Assembly (NCBI GenBank): GCA_021234155.1
Contig: JAJEKV010000002.1
Coordinates: 3,862,586 to 3,926,585 of the forward strand
DNA length: 64,000 bases
Source of the DNA: Isoetes taiwanensis
Lineage: Eukaryota; Streptophyta; Lycopodiopsida; Isoetales; Isoetaceae
Direction of reading: 5' to 3'
Position numbers and translations under genes: made by a program. The notes under the pieces were generated by a model, which did not search any database, had not been told where the DNA came from, and was given only the letters and a program-made list of their open reading frames with translations. Positions 46,346 through 59,874 of this stretch are shown here, piece after piece. Every line of letters starts with the position of its first letter. The first letter of the stretch is position 1.

Positions 46346-49300
46346 CCAACATATAGTGTTAGGCTACGGGTTATTTGCTTCCGTAATAGAACATGCAAAG
46401 ACATAAAATAGAGCCCATGTACATCGTGATAGGCCACTAGAACTTAACAATCATTTGAACTCTTGGCACAATAGTCTCTTTTCATTCAATAGCAATCAAA
46501 TTAAAGGTAATGGCATTTTCTTTGATCAAGCATAAAGAAACATGTAGACCGATTAAGCTAACATACCGAAAAACCTCCGTGATTCCAAATTTTTCATACC
46601 TCCTCCTCGAATGACGATAATGCTTTGCTTTTCAACGGCATGTTTGTGGAAATTGTATCCTCTTACACATATTCAAGAATTTCAAGCCTACTTTTTAGAT
46701 AAAAAAGAGCTTCAAGTGCATAGACGATAGGGATCTCCACAACTGGGCAGCTACACTTCATGTAAAATTGCATCTTCATGGACTCAGAGCGTAGGCATGG
46801 GGCGTTTGAAATTATCATCCGCAATGGATGTCTTCCACCTAATCTAACAACATGAAAACCTAGTTTCATAATGTATGCTATCGTCACGTAGCACGATTTA
46901 TGTAAGCCCATGTTACCGTGGTAAAACAGATGATGCATGAATCTAATTGTGAGAATATAATGAGGGAATCTAGAAGAAGCTTGCAAGGTTTTTGATCTAT
47001 TATCCATTCCAAATTTAGAAGCATGTATTCCATTGTCTACAAAGCCTTGGAATACCTTTCACCAATGCAATGTGTTCTTATAGAACCGCATAAAGTTACA
47101 CTTGCCAAGATCCACATATGCACTCTATGGTGACGAGGTGTTAAGGATATAGAGATGCAACATGGTACATGCATCCGAATGATGGTAGAATGCAAGGTTT
47201 AATGTTAAAATGCATGCTCTTATGTTTACCATGCTTTAGAAGAAAAGACTAGATGATTAGTAGGTAGTCATTTGCAAGCTCTTTAATGTTAACCTACCTT
47301 CTACTAGTAGTAGAGAAGGTTTATGTGATGAGATGGAGAAAAAGATTCTTCAAGGAAAAAGGATCCATGACCTGCATGGATGGAATACACAACACGGTGC
47401 TCCAAGAGTTATTTCCAATAATCCCACTCATTGTAGGAGAGACTTGCAAAATCTCAATCAGGAATACGCCCTCAATCTCCTAAAAATTTCCAAAGTAGAA
47501 CTTAGTAACAATCAAGAGCATGATTTATATTTAAGGATGCCAAGAAATACACCCGTATAACGTGCTCCAGCCATGATTGTGGATGGAATTGCAGGCTGCT
47601 CAAATAAGGATAGGTAACTTCGGTTGATGAGTTGGGACAATAATTGGGCTATAGTTGCCATTATTATGTAATTATGCTCTCCGCTATTGTGGTTGAGCAA
47701 TTTTGGAAGAGCATTAGGCATTAGGGATCGAGCATGGGTAGACCACTATGCTTATATCCCGATGGGGAATGGACATATGCAAATAGAGACTTCGTGTCTT
47801 CAACAATAAATAACGGGCCTCTCAATTGCATGCATCCGAAGGAAAGCGTATAATAAGGCCAAAGTTGACATAGGCAAACCAAATAGAACTCATTGTCCAA
47901 AGCTTCTATAATCGCACAATCTTGCTAATTTCTCCAAAGAAGAGTTCCGTAAACAACAATGCATCTAAGAATTGTCCATAAAAAGTGTTCCATACATGGA
48001 AAAAAAAAGTATTCATATCAACATGGACAAACCCTCTCCACCACTCTCCTCTTAAACATCCCTTTAAACATATGGCTGAAATAACATATTTGCAAGCCTT
48101 TTTATTCATTTCAATATGATTAACCGACCACCTATTTCTCGCAAAACAAAAGGACCTCGAGATTAGAGACAAAAACGAGAAACATTCAACCGTAAAACAC
48201 AACGTGCACAAGATGAAATGCAATGCAAGATGATGATGCAAGCCAACAATACCATGAAGCCGCCTTTATACTTCCATACACACGTATCACGAAAGTCATC
48301 AACAATATGCGGATGTGCAAGCTAAGTATATAACCACTTTAGCCATGAAAGATATCTACCATCTCAGAGTCCAAGTCGTTGCTTAAAATTGTTGAAATTT
48401 CGTAATAATGTCCTCAATTCCTCGACACGCCTAAGTCCTTGAGGCTTAAGAAAGGGAAGGTGTCCTGACTCGCCAAGAGAACTCCGCTATCCCTGCCTTT
48501 GAAGGTAATGGGAATGATTTTTTCCTCAAGTGGTTTGCCATGTGGCAAAGTCAGCCTAGATAACGCCTAGTGGGGATGCGCCTTAGATTTAAGACTACCA
48601 AAAATACACAAATTTATAGTGTACTTTCCCTACCTCGAGAAAGTGCCAAAAATATTTTTCTTCGTTGTCGAAAACTTTTAGAATTTTTTTGAATTTAGGA
48701 TCCCTACCATCCCCAAATTTTGATTGCCACCCCAAATTTCAACTTCGGGTTCTACCTTAAACAATGCCTTCTAAGATTATGGTCACCCATTCATTATGCC
48801 CAATGATGATTGGACTATGTGCATTCTAGCTAAAGACAATGCCTTGGCATATTTTGATGGGATGGTGATAAATCATGTTTAATTTTGGTTGACCTTGCAA
48901 GATTCTAGATGGAGGGTATCACACATATTTAAAGCAATATTAACCTTGCAATATTCTAAAAAGGGGCATTGCACATATGAAGGCAAGAATATGGTCACCC
49001 TTACACTATTTTAGATAGAGGCATCAAACAAACTCAAAGCAAGATAATTATGGTCACCCCTTGCACCCAACCGGGTTCAATTCTTTTGAGGGGTGATAAC
49101 ACATCAATCCAAGGCAAGATCATAGTCACCCATGTCCAACGGGTTACAATATTTCAGTCAGCAAGATCACATCAACCTAGGGCAAAATTACGGAACCCAT
49201 TCCCCGACGCCCTATCATTTACATTGTAAGAACTACCTTCTTATGAAAATACCGTATGTTACTTGAAAACATAATTCTAATTTTAAAATCCTAAAGGTAC

Positions 49301-52300
49301 CACGGTTTTTGAAATGCAACGAACAACAATTGGCTAAGGAAGAACTAAAAGAAATCATTCCGCCATGCAACGGAAACTATTCAAAGACCCTCTTAACTAA
49401 ACTATTCAAAGACCTCTTCTTCTGGAATTCATGTAAAGACATGATCAATGCAACTTCAACTACTAATATCAACCATCAACATTAAATCGTCCGCTAATAT
49501 AAACTACCTCACAAATTTTTACCACTCGACCTTACATAGCCCACAACACAATCCTTTAGGAACCATTCAACCCTTGCCTCAAGCCCGCCTTTCATCGCCA
49601 TAGCTCCTGCTACCAGCCAGGAAAAGACAATTTCTTCCCTGTGGATAGACAAACCACCTTTACGTGTTCAAAAGAGGTTCCAAAGAGGTTCCTAAAACCC
49701 ACTAGCGTGGTTTAACCAAAAACACAAAAATATTATACAGAGGAACTTGTAACTACACAAGTCAAAATTGGCAACAAACGCCTCTTTAACCTTTGGTGGT
49801 ACTTTACACAGCCAATGGATGGTCCCATTGGGAAAAAATGACTTGCGTAATCGGCCTCACCAAAGATTTTTAAATGGCACGTTGGTCTTAATATGCCGTA
49901 GACGCACAAAATCAAACAGAGAGCATTGTGGACCTTTATCGTCCCCACGCTATTTGCAGCAAAATAGCATTGTGGGTCGCCACTTTTAATAAAATGAGAA
50001 CTATCCATCACTTTCGGCCCACATCTTGAACTCCAAACTTGTGACATGTAACATGTTTTGATATAGCCTACAAATATTCAAAGTCATTCTCAGTTGTTCA
50101 ATCTGCTAACAAATGTAAATGTTTTAACTACTTACCTTATGGTAGACAAACACTTCATTTGTCTCGCCCACAAGAAATAAACTCACTGCTTGACACTAAC
50201 CCCACAAAGTTTTGTCATTCATGTGACCCCTAAAGGATCACACCCTATAACAATGAGTTACTTAATCTCCATTTGCAAATGCCGTAGATTGAAAGCAACT
50301 ATATCGAAAAGAGACTATTTCTCGAGAATGTTTAGCAATATATTTTCATTTCTTTCAAAAGATGACATGAAACAGGAACTCCAAATAAGAAACTCAAAAT
50401 TCATGTATTTACAATCAAGAAAGCAACATAAGAAGTCATGTCATACAAATGTGTTATCCGAGATGTTCCAAAGGCGCAAGGTGCACCGTTGATGCGAAAA
50501 CTAGCTCACTTTGTGAAATAAACCTTACATACTTTAAATGGCCTTTATGATGACCACCAAGCATATAAACCGTGTGTCTCTCACCACAATCATAAAGATC
50601 TCTATTTGTTGAATCACCTTGAATCACCATGTTACGGGAAAATCAAGCTTATTTTCAGATCTCGCTTTGAACCTTGCAAACCGAATGAACCTCCAAAGCA
50701 AGGCAAATAAAATGCAAAATGCATATTCATCAAAAGACAAAGATGTGGTTCAATATCTACCATTGCAAATGTACATCTTGAAATTTCATAGTCTCGCATC
50801 CGAATGCATCCGGAGAATTTAACAATTGATGAGCATCAAGCAAGAATATGCATGAGAAACCTACACGCTTATGGAACTTAAATCTACCTCTGAAAAATCT
50901 TGAGAAGCGCCACACGACTCAAGAAAAACGGAATCCCCGTGATATCCACAAACAGAGTGATATTAAACAGAAAACTAGAGTAACAAAACAACACATATAA
51001 AGAGAATAAATACCTTGGCAACAAAAATGGAGACATAAGAAAGAAGTACTTGCCAATGTTGTTTTATTTCAATAATAATGCCGATTGTAACTAAAACCCA
51101 TAGTGGAACCAAAATAGACAAATTAAAATTGACAATTGCGGCTTGCAAATGATAAGCGTAAAAATATGTGGCTTTTAGTCACACCGCCCACAAGTTTCAA
51201 CAGATTAAAATAATAGCAAGCGAATAAACTCTACAGCAAAGGCAAAGGGCTTACTTGAAGTACATCCGCAAATAGAAACCCCGAATCCAACCGGGCGAAT
51301 GATAACCTTTGAATGTTGTCTCGCGGTTAAAGAGCTCGCAGCCCCATAGCCACAACTTGGTTCTCTCACAAAATACAAAGGACAAAATCGAGTTAATAAT
51401 AGACCAGAATGCAAAATTCTTCATGTCCATGCACGCTCGCTTTTCATGCATGGTAGTACTTTCTTTGATAGCCTTGCAAGCGCCTTGCGGACAATCCAAT
51501 TCACTGTGTCCCTTTTACCCAATTAAAACTAGGTTCAAATTTTTTCCAAGCGATTTATCTACTAGTTCAACAATTTCTTCCACTTCTACAGATCAGAGTC
51601 CTTCGGTTTGGCAATGGTGCACCCCAAAGAATTAAAATTCGGATGGTTACATAGAATTTCTAAACAAACACTAAGCACAATATTGTTCCACAAGGTCCGG
51701 CAAATACCAACAAATTACCTCGTGCACAAGCAAGATTAGTGTAGTTGCAAAATCCGTGTTCAAAAAATGCATACCCCATTCGTCCATCCAAAGCTCATGC
51801 TCCCATCACTACAAATGCTAGGATGACTCCTGGGCTCACGGCGCTCGGAAAATCCTACTTTTGCAATTAGCTTTAACCAAGGTAGCAAGATGCGATGAAA
51901 GGCAAAGCCGGGTTTGCTCCCCGGCCGCCACATCATAGAGGATCCATAAATTCAATCTTGCTTTAATGAAGAAATATTCAAATAAAAAATGACTCGTGAT
52001 CACATCAATAAGTCGTGCATGGATTCAAAAAAGTAAGTCAGATACCTTAGAACCGCATAAGCCTCGTAACCGCAGGTCTCTCATAAGTCAAATGTGTATA
52101 GAATCTACCGTCACGCGAAACCTACATACCAATGCTTTTTCATGTTATGCCTTCCTCTAAGTGATAATAATAGAGTCGGGTTTCCAATCGAGCAAGATTC
52201 ATGAATTTCCGCTATAGCCATGCTAAACCCTCGGCCGCCAAAGGTCCAACAAGACCACGGGTCCACCAAATATCCAAACATTACAACTTTTTTCGCACAA

Positions 52301-52700
52301 ATTGAACCCGTGAGTCTGTTTCCCATATCAAGCAGATTATTTGGCCATAGCTAGGAAGAAAATGGAAGATTTATTGGAAAAATCAGGATCGACATTAAGG
52401 TGAGACATGTTCAACTTTAAAATAGCAAGATCAATCTAAACCTTTACCATACTAGTCGAAAAGCCATATCTTTCCTTACTAACAAACTATTTCGTGCACA
52501 CACTATACGTAAAACTATTTCGTGCACACTATACCCATTTTCCTCCATCCCGCATAAATCTTCCCAAATCTTACTAACCCCAAAGATCGGGCTCAACATT
52601 TTGCCTGGATTGGCCTTGTTGCACCGCCATTGTAGAGTGAAGCCATTGTAGACTCGAAGCAATAAAATGTGCGGTACCAAATATTTAATTTCTATAGACA
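46346..52700. other. Element interior; exon-like pieces of unknown genes on minus strand
   Basis: Three minus-strand stretches look more protein-like than the background. 47007-46663 contains IMKLGFHVVRLGGRHP and SCPVVEIPIVYALEALFYLK, and runs into a GTAAGA donor-like site. 50047-49733 contains VWSSRCGPKVMDSSHFIKSG and IFGEADYASHFFPMGPSIG. 51499-51253 contains NSILSFVFCERTKLWLWGCE and TTFKGYHSPGWIRGFYLRMY, ending at GTAAGC. None is recognised. Given the surroundings they may be further captured exons. No transposase-like domain was seen in this 6.4 kb. Confidence 0.35.
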
Positions 52701-53124
52701 CCTACACCTCTACCGAACCCAAAGCAATAAGATTACATTTAATTCCCACCTTAGATTTTTTTGCCACTTACACACCCTCCAATGCCACTTCACCTCATAG
52801 CATTAAATGCAATAAATAACAAGGGTGCTTGGGGTACAATGACGTATTAGTCCCGGACCGTTGGATCTCACAATCTGCAAATCCAATGGCCCGTATTAAA
52901 AGCCCCAAATAGGGGATCATGAGGTGGCCCCATCCTGAACCGTAGATCTTGCACCTTCGATGGTCAAGTCGTGACACCTCAAACTTTATACCCAAGGGGG
53001 GTGCTTGGGGTGGTTTGGCATGTTTTCATCTCAACCGTTGATCTCAAAAATGGACCCAGTTCCGGGCAAACACCAAAAATCTCTAGATATAAGGGGGGTG
53101 CTTATATAATTGTATATATATAAG
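52700..53124. repeat. Terminus of a large TIR element (right-type end)
   Basis: The end ATATAATTGTATATATATAA at 53104-53123 is the reverse complement of the tip at 37087. Upstream lie AAAAGCCCCAAAT at about 52899 and two GGGGGTGCTTGGGGT-like words with CCGTTGGATC/CCGTTGATC, mirroring the subterminal region at 37.2 kb. It could be the partner of the 37087 end, or a partial related element. Confidence 0.55.
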
Positions 53125-53146
53125 AGATAAGAGATATATATATATA

Positions 53147-54110
53147 TATATACAAGTGGTTCTACTATGAGGGATCGCACAAATTCGATTCCAAAACCAA
53201 TGCAAAGTCATTCAATGAAGATTCTATAAGCATTCCCCTAGATTCTTTATGATTCTATGAAGATTCCCCTAGATTCTCAAAGATTTTATGAAGATTCCCC
53301 CTAGATCTCCTATTTAGATTCTTCTAGATTTCCAAAGATTATGCCAAGATTCCTCAAGATTCTATGTAGATTCTCTTAGATTCTCCAAGATTTTATGAAG
53401 ATTCCTATAAATTTCCTTATATTTCCCTAGATTCAGAGAAGTTCTCTTGATATTCTCATAGATTCCCCAAGATTTCCCAAGATTCTCCAAGATTCCCTAA
53501 GATTCCCTCTAGATTCCCCAAGATTTTATGTAGTTCTATTAAATTCTCCAAGATTTGATGAAGATTCTCCTAGATTCCTTTAGATTATAGGAAAATTCTC
53601 CATGATTCTATCATGATTTCACTAGATTCTCAAAGCTTTTAGAAAAATTCCCTTAGATTCTCTTAATATTCCTCAGATACTCTAAGATCCTATGAAGATT
53701 CTTTTAGACTTTACATGATTCCATCAAGATTCCTCTAGATTCTTAAAGATTCTATGAAGATTCCCTTAATTTCTCAAAGATTCTCTCGTGATTCCTATAG
53801 ATTCCCTTCGATTTTCCAAAGATTCTTTTGAGATTCCCTTTGATTCCCAAAGATTCTCTTAAGATCCCCATAGATTCTATAAAGATTCCTCTAGATTCTC
53901 CAAGATTGCATCAAGATTCCTCTAGATTCTCCACGTATTTATGAAGATTCTTTTAGATTCCCTCAGATTACTATGGATTCTCTTTAGATTCCCTAAGGTT
54001 CTCTTGGAATTCCTCTAGATTCTCTAAGATCTCTGATGATTCCCCAGATTCCTATAAATTACCATGAATTCCGTAAAATTCTATAATTCCAAAAAGATTC
54101 TTAGTGTTCG
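53147..54110. repeat. Foldback left arm: AGATTC-rich degenerate tandem array
   Basis: From a TATACAAGTGGTTCTACTAT tip at 53147 the sequence passes into about 0.9 kb of degenerate repeats of AGATTCCCCTAGATTCTC / AAGATTCTATGA words with roughly 20-30 bp spacing. The same repeat occurs on the other strand at 61460-64000. No coding potential. Confidence 0.85.
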
Positions 54111-54625
54111 ATCACATTGGTCGCTGAATCAAGCGGCGAAATAGTGCCAAAGCACCACTCATTGGAAAGTTCTCGTGAGAGGAATCCAATGGCATGGGTC
54201 CCACCTTTATCCCGGCCCCTACCGCAAACTCGTGCCTTTGAAGGCGATTAAACAAAAGGAAACTTCCTAGAAAGTCTAATCATAAATGTTTTGCCACCTC
54301 ATCACCTTTTTATTAATGAGGGTGCCACCTCACTTCCTTTAAATAAAAAAAAATCAATTTAATATTAAAAAGTTAATGGCTAGGATTTATGCTCACTTTT
54401 TGATCCAACGGCTAAGATCTGCTACACCAAATCTACTTTAAGGGAGCTTCCTTGCACCTTCCTTACAAAAAATCAAGGGCTAGGATTTATCCTCCCCTTT
54501 CGATCCAACGGTCCAGAGATGTGGTGCATGCCCCCATGCATGACCCATGCATGTCTCCATGCATGCCCATAAGGAATGGATGGTCGTGATGCTGCCACCT
54601 CACTGGCCCCACTTTAAATGGACGA
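54111..54625. repeat. Foldback left arm: 0.5-kb unique inner segment
   Basis: This segment is the reverse complement of about 60960-61460 with roughly 80% identity. Matching landmarks include ATCACATTGG (54111) with CCAATGTGAT (61451), ATTGGAAAGTTCTCGTGAGA (54161) with TCTCGTGAGAGCTTTCCAAT (61394), and GGTGCATGCCCCCATGCATG (54523) with CATGCATGGGGGCATGCACC (61038). Several GCCACCTCA words and alternating CATGCATG purine-pyrimidine tracts are shared. Confidence 0.85.
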
Positions 54626-54694
54626 CATCCGGGCATGTAAGAATCAAACACATTATATACCAAAGTTTATGATATACCTTTATATATATAACTT

Positions 54695-54813
54695 GATATA
54701 CAAGTTTTTGTACTATCGATGGGTTTATGAAGTATGGTTTATGGATATCTTGGAGCAAAATCCAAGCTTAAACAGATCAATATCTAAAGTTGAGTGTGAA
54801 GAATTAAATTAGA
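54695..54813. repeat. Third copy of the 45.4/46.2-kb inverted-repeat sequence
   Basis: TATACAAGTTTTTGTACTAT at 54699 is followed by CAAGCTTAAACAGATCAATA (about 54763) and TCTAAAGTTGAGTGTGAAGA. The same sequence runs in reverse at 45380-45533 and again, partly, at 46232-46285. TATACAAG tips are thus found at 45.5, 45.64, 53.15 and 54.70 kb and mark a repeat family within the large elements. Confidence 0.65.
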
Positions 54814-54894
54814 AGTCACAGGTAAATATTAAATTTTATTTGTTCAAATTAAATTCAATTGAATTGAACTGTGACCTCCCAGAATTTGCATCTA

Positions 54895-55430
54895 GTCCGT
54901 AATCATGAAGTTTGAAGCTAAATGCCTTGCCTGATAGCCATTCAGTGAAGCTCGCCATTGTTTATTAGAACTTCTATAATTTAGAAGGTCACCACTATTT
55001 ATTAGAACTTTATCATCTACAGAATAAAAAGCATCCAATGTTGTCTGAAGTCCCATGGTAAAAACTTGTTTTCCAGTCCATCCTTTTGGGTTATTCAAAA
55101 TTGTTGGAATTGGTGATTCTCTTGGACTCGGCAGCATTATTTCAGACGACGTTGACTTGGACCATGTTTGACATATGGACCCATTTAGCAACCACTAAAT
55201 TGGTTTTGTAAAGGTAATAACTCTAATACTTTTGCCCTGGCTTTCACTGATTGTGGGACAAAATACATGGAGTGTATCTCCATCAAAGTCCCCATTAAAT
55301 GGAGATCACACTAAGGAGCTTATTGTTATTGCCTTGCTTTCTTGAATCCTAACTTTAGATGCAGTCAAGGAAGTTTTGTGAATGGAAGGCAACTCGTTAG
55401 CAAAAGTAGTATCACCATTACAGAGTCTCG
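54895..55430 (-). pseudogene. RNA polymerase largest subunit fragment, Pol IV/V-like
   Basis: The largest subunit holds the catalytic magnesium at the NADFDGD motif. On the minus strand near 55310-55220 the frame reads SPFNGDFDGDTLHVFCPTIS then ESQGKSIRVI, with a TGA just before SPF. Downstream (55150-54895), LPSPRESPIPTILNNPKGWT then GKQVFTMGLQTTLDAF and DDKVLINSGDLLN match the conserved IL-P--LWTGKQ block and the following NGEL region. SP-x-GDFDGD-x-LH and the spacing to WTGKQ resemble plant Pol IV/V (NRPD1/NRPE1) more than Pol II (SPYNADFDGDEMN). A related EVLIHNGELI and EVVINNGE stretch lies at 55500-55590. Stops and absence of most of the subunit make it a captured fragment. Confidence 0.7.
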
Positions 55431-56826
55431 GTGAGGAGTTTATCAAGAAAATTGAAAGTTGAAGTTACCTTAAATGGGCAAGGTGAAATCGAAAAGCAAA
55501 GGTAGGTAGTGGGAGACTCACCATTGTTTATTACAACTTCTTGCGCGATAAGCTCACCATTGTGTATGAGAACTTCTTCGTCCATTGTCTCTCCGCCCGG
55601 GACTTCTTAATATTCGTTGACTAGGCCACATGCGACATGCCAAAGAAATGGCGATGCTAGATTATGCACGAACATTTCTCTTTACTGGTTGAAACTCTAT
55701 TTATCCGAAACCTGTGGAGTTGAAATCACTATTAGCGTCTTCATGAGAGATGAGAATGCTTAAAACAGACATAATACTGTCTTAAATAGTAGTTAGAGAA
55801 ACTATGGATTTAAGACCTTTGTAGTAGATAAATCATCTCAGTAATCTCCCGTGTTTCCCACCTAAAGAAGGATCAATTAGATCAGCTATAGAAAACCCAA
55901 GAAACTTATGTAGCAATTTGCACAGCTGAAGAGATTTTGTGCTATTGAATCATTAATTGATGGACTTTGCCACCCACCATAGCTAGTAATCCACGTGGGT
56001 TCACCCACCTCCGGAGCATGTATGTGAAATGATACCTCCTATTTGACACCGAATGATGACTTCACCATAGCATTTATCAAAACCTCATAAGAACCATGAA
56101 TTTAAAGCATTTTTGCCAGTGTTTTGCAGTGTTTTGCACCATTTTCTTTTTTCACAATATTTGCTTTATGCAGCCACAGTGGTCGCAGTGAAAACTCATG
56201 GAATTTTGCAAGTTTTCTCTTACAATCAAATTATGGTAGCATAAGCGTATCTCTTAAACATTCTTAACGAAAATGCATTCATGCACCCTTTCAATCTAAC
56301 AAATTATGAATGTATCCCAATTGTTTCATATCATAGATAAGGGTTCCCAACAAGCATACGAATATACACTAAGTATTGTATGATTTCCAATTTGTCATTT
56401 AGATATGCATTGATTGCTAGATAACTTACACCTACAAAAAAACTTTACCTTTGGGGACAGAATAGCCTGGTAGGACGCCTTCATGACACGACTTGTTATT
56501 TGTATTCTCCCATTCAATTTTGCATAATGTGGAAGTGACATTGTATTTATATTTTTTAAGCGTCGACATATTGTCGAGAGAAGTTGTCAGCGACCAAATT
56601 AGATAGCATAGCACTAATTCCTACAAAATAAAGCACATGCACTCTATACATTCCGTATTGATAGAATAGGCCCTAAACATAATCTTGTTAACATAATAAA
56701 GCATTTAAACATTATATAGTCTAAGTAAACAATTCTTCCGTTTGTTTTGGGATTGATGTTAAGAGCTTCCCTAATAACTCCTTTTAATATCCCCCGAATG
56801 AAAGGTTTTTCCACCTTCATCTCGAT
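55431..56826. other. Element interior, no assignable gene
   Basis: Apart from the duplicated NGEL-like piece at 55500-55590 (minus), I see AT-rich sequence with short frames only. Confidence 0.45.
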
Positions 56827-57054
56827 CTATTTAGTTATTTGGTTTTTTGCGAATGATTTTGAAGAAAAATATGTCACAAATTGGGTGAATGGTGGACTTG
56901 GGTGAATGGTGGACGACAACAAAGATATGCTACTAAATTGGCTCCCTTCTGAAGAGAGAATAGCAGCCTCTTGTTCATCTGCAACCAGAATTACAATAGC
57001 TAGACCTGCTTTCTGCAATGATAATACATTTAAAGTAGGTATAGTCTTATCCAT
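56827..57054 (-). other. Exon-like piece, possibly protease-associated (PA) domain
   Basis: After an ATCATTGCAG acceptor-like site the minus strand reads KAGLAIVILVADEQEAAILS then SEGSQFSSISLLS. AGA-AVLVADD-DE-like sequence is typical of PA domains, for example in vacuolar sorting receptors. The match is short, so this is only a possibility. If right, it is another captured exon. Confidence 0.25.
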
Positions 57055-57210
57055 ACAATGGTGTGTGCTTTTTGGCTTGGATTAACACCAGTATAATTTG
57101 CCAACAAATCGTGAAGAATATAAAGAGAACTCAAACTTGCACTGAGATATTTCTTCGTAACTACTATACATATGTTATGAATGCGTTATAAAGACATATC
57201 ATAAGAAGAA

Positions 57211-57329
57211 ATGCAATCTCAATCAAATGCATCGGTGGAACCCCTTCCCCCTATTTTTTTTGGGTAAAAAAATGCAATCTCAATCAAATGCATCGGTGGT
57301 ACCCCTTCCCCCTATTTTTTGGGGTAAAA
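57211..57329. repeat. 58-bp tandem duplication, period 61
   Basis: ATGCAATCTCAATCAAATGC with the following CATCGGTGG..CCCCTTCCCCC block at 57211-57269 recurs at 57272-57329 with one substitution and T/G/A-run length changes. It is a recent local duplication. Confidence 0.9.
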
Positions 57330-58572
57330 TGATAGATAGATGTTGTAGCATTCACATCCCAAGCCAAAGTTCAAGGATCAAACTATCTAATTTTTAAATG
57401 TACAAAGTCCATCCGTCCCTGCTATGTAGTGAAGATCATGATTCACCGTCATATTACTAAGTCCCTTGTATTGCAAATTCAAGATGGAAGTATCCCTCCC
57501 TCTCCGGGATGAGACAAAATTTGTATACTACATGAGAACTCTGTCCTTGAAGGTTATCCCAGCCCCGGATGCAAAATTGTGAAATGCACGGACAAAGCCA
57601 CCCATGCACTCCACAAAAAGGAAAAGCTTATATTGTTTAAAAATTCATCGCTGAAGCAACAAAACCACCTTCTAACAAAGATGTCTATCATTCTAGAAAA
57701 CGTAAGGCATCGACACAACCAAAACCAAGTCCCCGACAAGAATACCGGTGAATAACTTCAATGCATTTGGTATAGCACGCCTTTATGTAGCCTGTAAAAT
57801 ATCGCTTTTTGTTCATGTACGTCTGGATCAATAATAACAGGCTTTGCTCTCAAACCCACGGAAGTATTGAAACTTTAGCATAGGAATGAAAAATGAACTT
57901 TAAATACTAAACATTACAACCGGTATTTAACAATGACAGCCATCCAACAAAGTTTTACTTGTGTGCTTACTCCTTCCAACCAATGTCATTTGTGGTGCTC
58001 AATAAAGTTCAAGTCTCTAGGCGAAAAAGACGCCAAAGACATGAAGGAGGTTTGCATGTTAACAATTAAGTCGTTATAAACTCAAATTCAAATTTCCCCG
58101 TTTCGCAACTAAGCTTCAAACATGTAAAGAAACCTCAAAACAGAAAACCAATACGGACCCGGGAGCATGGTTACTACTGGGGAAATTCATGACAACTTTA
58201 TATACATGAGAAGGAACAAACACAAACCCTTGTATCATGCAGTAAGATTGCATATTCTATAAACATTGGATCATTCCTGAAACCCATTCTTATTGCTAGT
58301 GTGATTTTTTCTAGCAGAAAAAATTTCAACTAGTTATATTGTGATATGTCATGGCTTTTTTTTTTTTTTTCGTGCTCGAGATAACTTTAAGATGTGGGCC
58401 CCTGGATGTAACATCATGGCAAAGGCACCGATCAAAGAGGAAACAATAAGTTGGCACCAAACACTTGAAATGCTAGAAGACATGGAACGATCAAAGAGCA
58501 AACAACAATTTGACATCATTAGAAAGAAAAACTCGGAATAGAAAAGAAACCGATGCATCTTTACTAACTTAC
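57330..58572. other. Element interior, no assignable gene
   Basis: Short frames only. A T14 run lies near 58357. A plus-strand frame at 58341-58541 (APIKEETISWHQTLEMLEDM) is helical but unrecognised. Confidence 0.45.
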
Positions 58573-58881
58573 CATCGTGTGGAATAAGGGATAGTCGGAA
58601 GCACTCAAATTGATACACCAGTCCCAATTCTCACTTTGACGAAACAAAATTGCAGCAAAGATGAATTCACGAAACCTCCTATGTGAAGCAATATTTCGTG
58701 TAAAATAAACTTTCTCAAAAAGATCAAAGAGCCGCCAATCCAAGAAATGGAGATGTAACCACAAAATTTGGCGATTACTAAGAACTAAACTTTCAATGTT
58801 ACCGAAAACCATAGACCAAGTCATGTGCTCTTTTGGACAATTCATAAAGGATTTTTGCTCCACAAAATTATCCACTTGCAA
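58573..58881 (-). pseudogene. GT14 (Core-2/I-branching type) glycosyltransferase fragment
   Basis: Plant GT14 enzymes include arabinogalactan glucuronosyltransferases of the Golgi. The frame ends FIFAAILFRQSENWDWCINL then SASDYPLFHTM, directly at a GTAAGT donor (58572-58567). The family signature is AAILLR..-WDWFINLSASDYPL, so the match is strong over about 30 residues. The upstream part keeps VFGNIESLVLSNRQILW where VGNV--V-K-NLVTYRG is expected, and is poorly conserved. No other GT14 exon is visible nearby. This is a single-exon captured fragment with its splice donor retained. Confidence 0.75.
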
Positions 58882-59874
58882 AATCGACTAGTGGCAAATT
58901 CACAAATCGACATTCCAAATAAAAAGTAACAAAAGTCACAAAATCTCCCAATGAAGCAATGTTTACTAAAAATTAACAAACTTGGAAACCGGGTTCAAGG
59001 GTGTATCAACAAAAAGTAACAGGCACGAAACCTCTCAAAATGGAGCACGTTGTAGATGGTACATCAGAAATAAAATGGTTTTCTCACAGAGATGACCATG
59101 CCAAAGCATGAAAATGAAACTATCAAAATACCGTGGGCAACTACCAGCCTACTCAAATATGTGAACCATAATCAAACACCATACTAAAAGATCTTGGCAA
59201 ATGACAATGCAATAGACACGTGTTCAAAAACACGCGCATAAACCTCTCATAAACCGCTTCAGACGAGAACCCAACGGATCAAGACTTGGATGTCCTTGAA
59301 GTTCACTCTGCTATCTCATATTAGCTTGGATAACATTTTGCCTTGTGTTTCGTCAGGGCGATTTCACTAAGAGAAACGAGTAGGTTAATGTGACGCCCAC
59401 TCGATCTTTGGAAAATTGTTGAAAAGAAAGCAAGCCGCTTAGTCTTTGAGACGAAATATAGACAAATAATTCAATGGCATACCTCAACATGGACTTACGG
59501 GGATGATTTATGAAGAAAGTCCGTCGAGACGCCACGGCAACATTTTGGGTGGCATCTTGCGGATGCGTAACGAATCTGGGTTGCAAACCAGGACTGCAAA
59601 AAGAAAGCCGCTTCATATTTAGTATTGCCATAGCAAACACAACAGAGGAGGTCAAATGAGAGAAAATAAAAAAGAGAAGTAGGTTGTTACCAGATAGAGG
59701 AGAGCTGAGCTTCAAAAAGGCCGACAGTGGCGAAGTTCCATATCACCGCCAATACCAGGGACATGGAAAAAATGTGAAAATTGAAGCCTAAAACCGTTCA
59801 CACCTCAATTCGTGGTTTCTCGTGCAATATTTCAACCGATCAAACCTCATCTCGAGATAAATTTAGCTTAAAAC
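58882..59874. other. Element interior, weak exon-like frame on minus strand
   Basis: A minus-strand frame (59715-59353) has a hydrophobic start (LLLFFIFSHLTSSVVFAMAI) then PRFVTHPQDATQNVAV. It could be a signal peptide plus LRR N-terminal piece, but I cannot support that beyond suggestion. Confidence 0.3.

Noticed and set aside
52111-52326. Minus-strand FGGRGFSMAIAEIHESC frame, first thought to be a GT31/DUF604 glycosyltransferase piece
   Set aside because: Only a short FGG-GF pattern fits; the following residues do not match the expected YPxLYGSDDR block.
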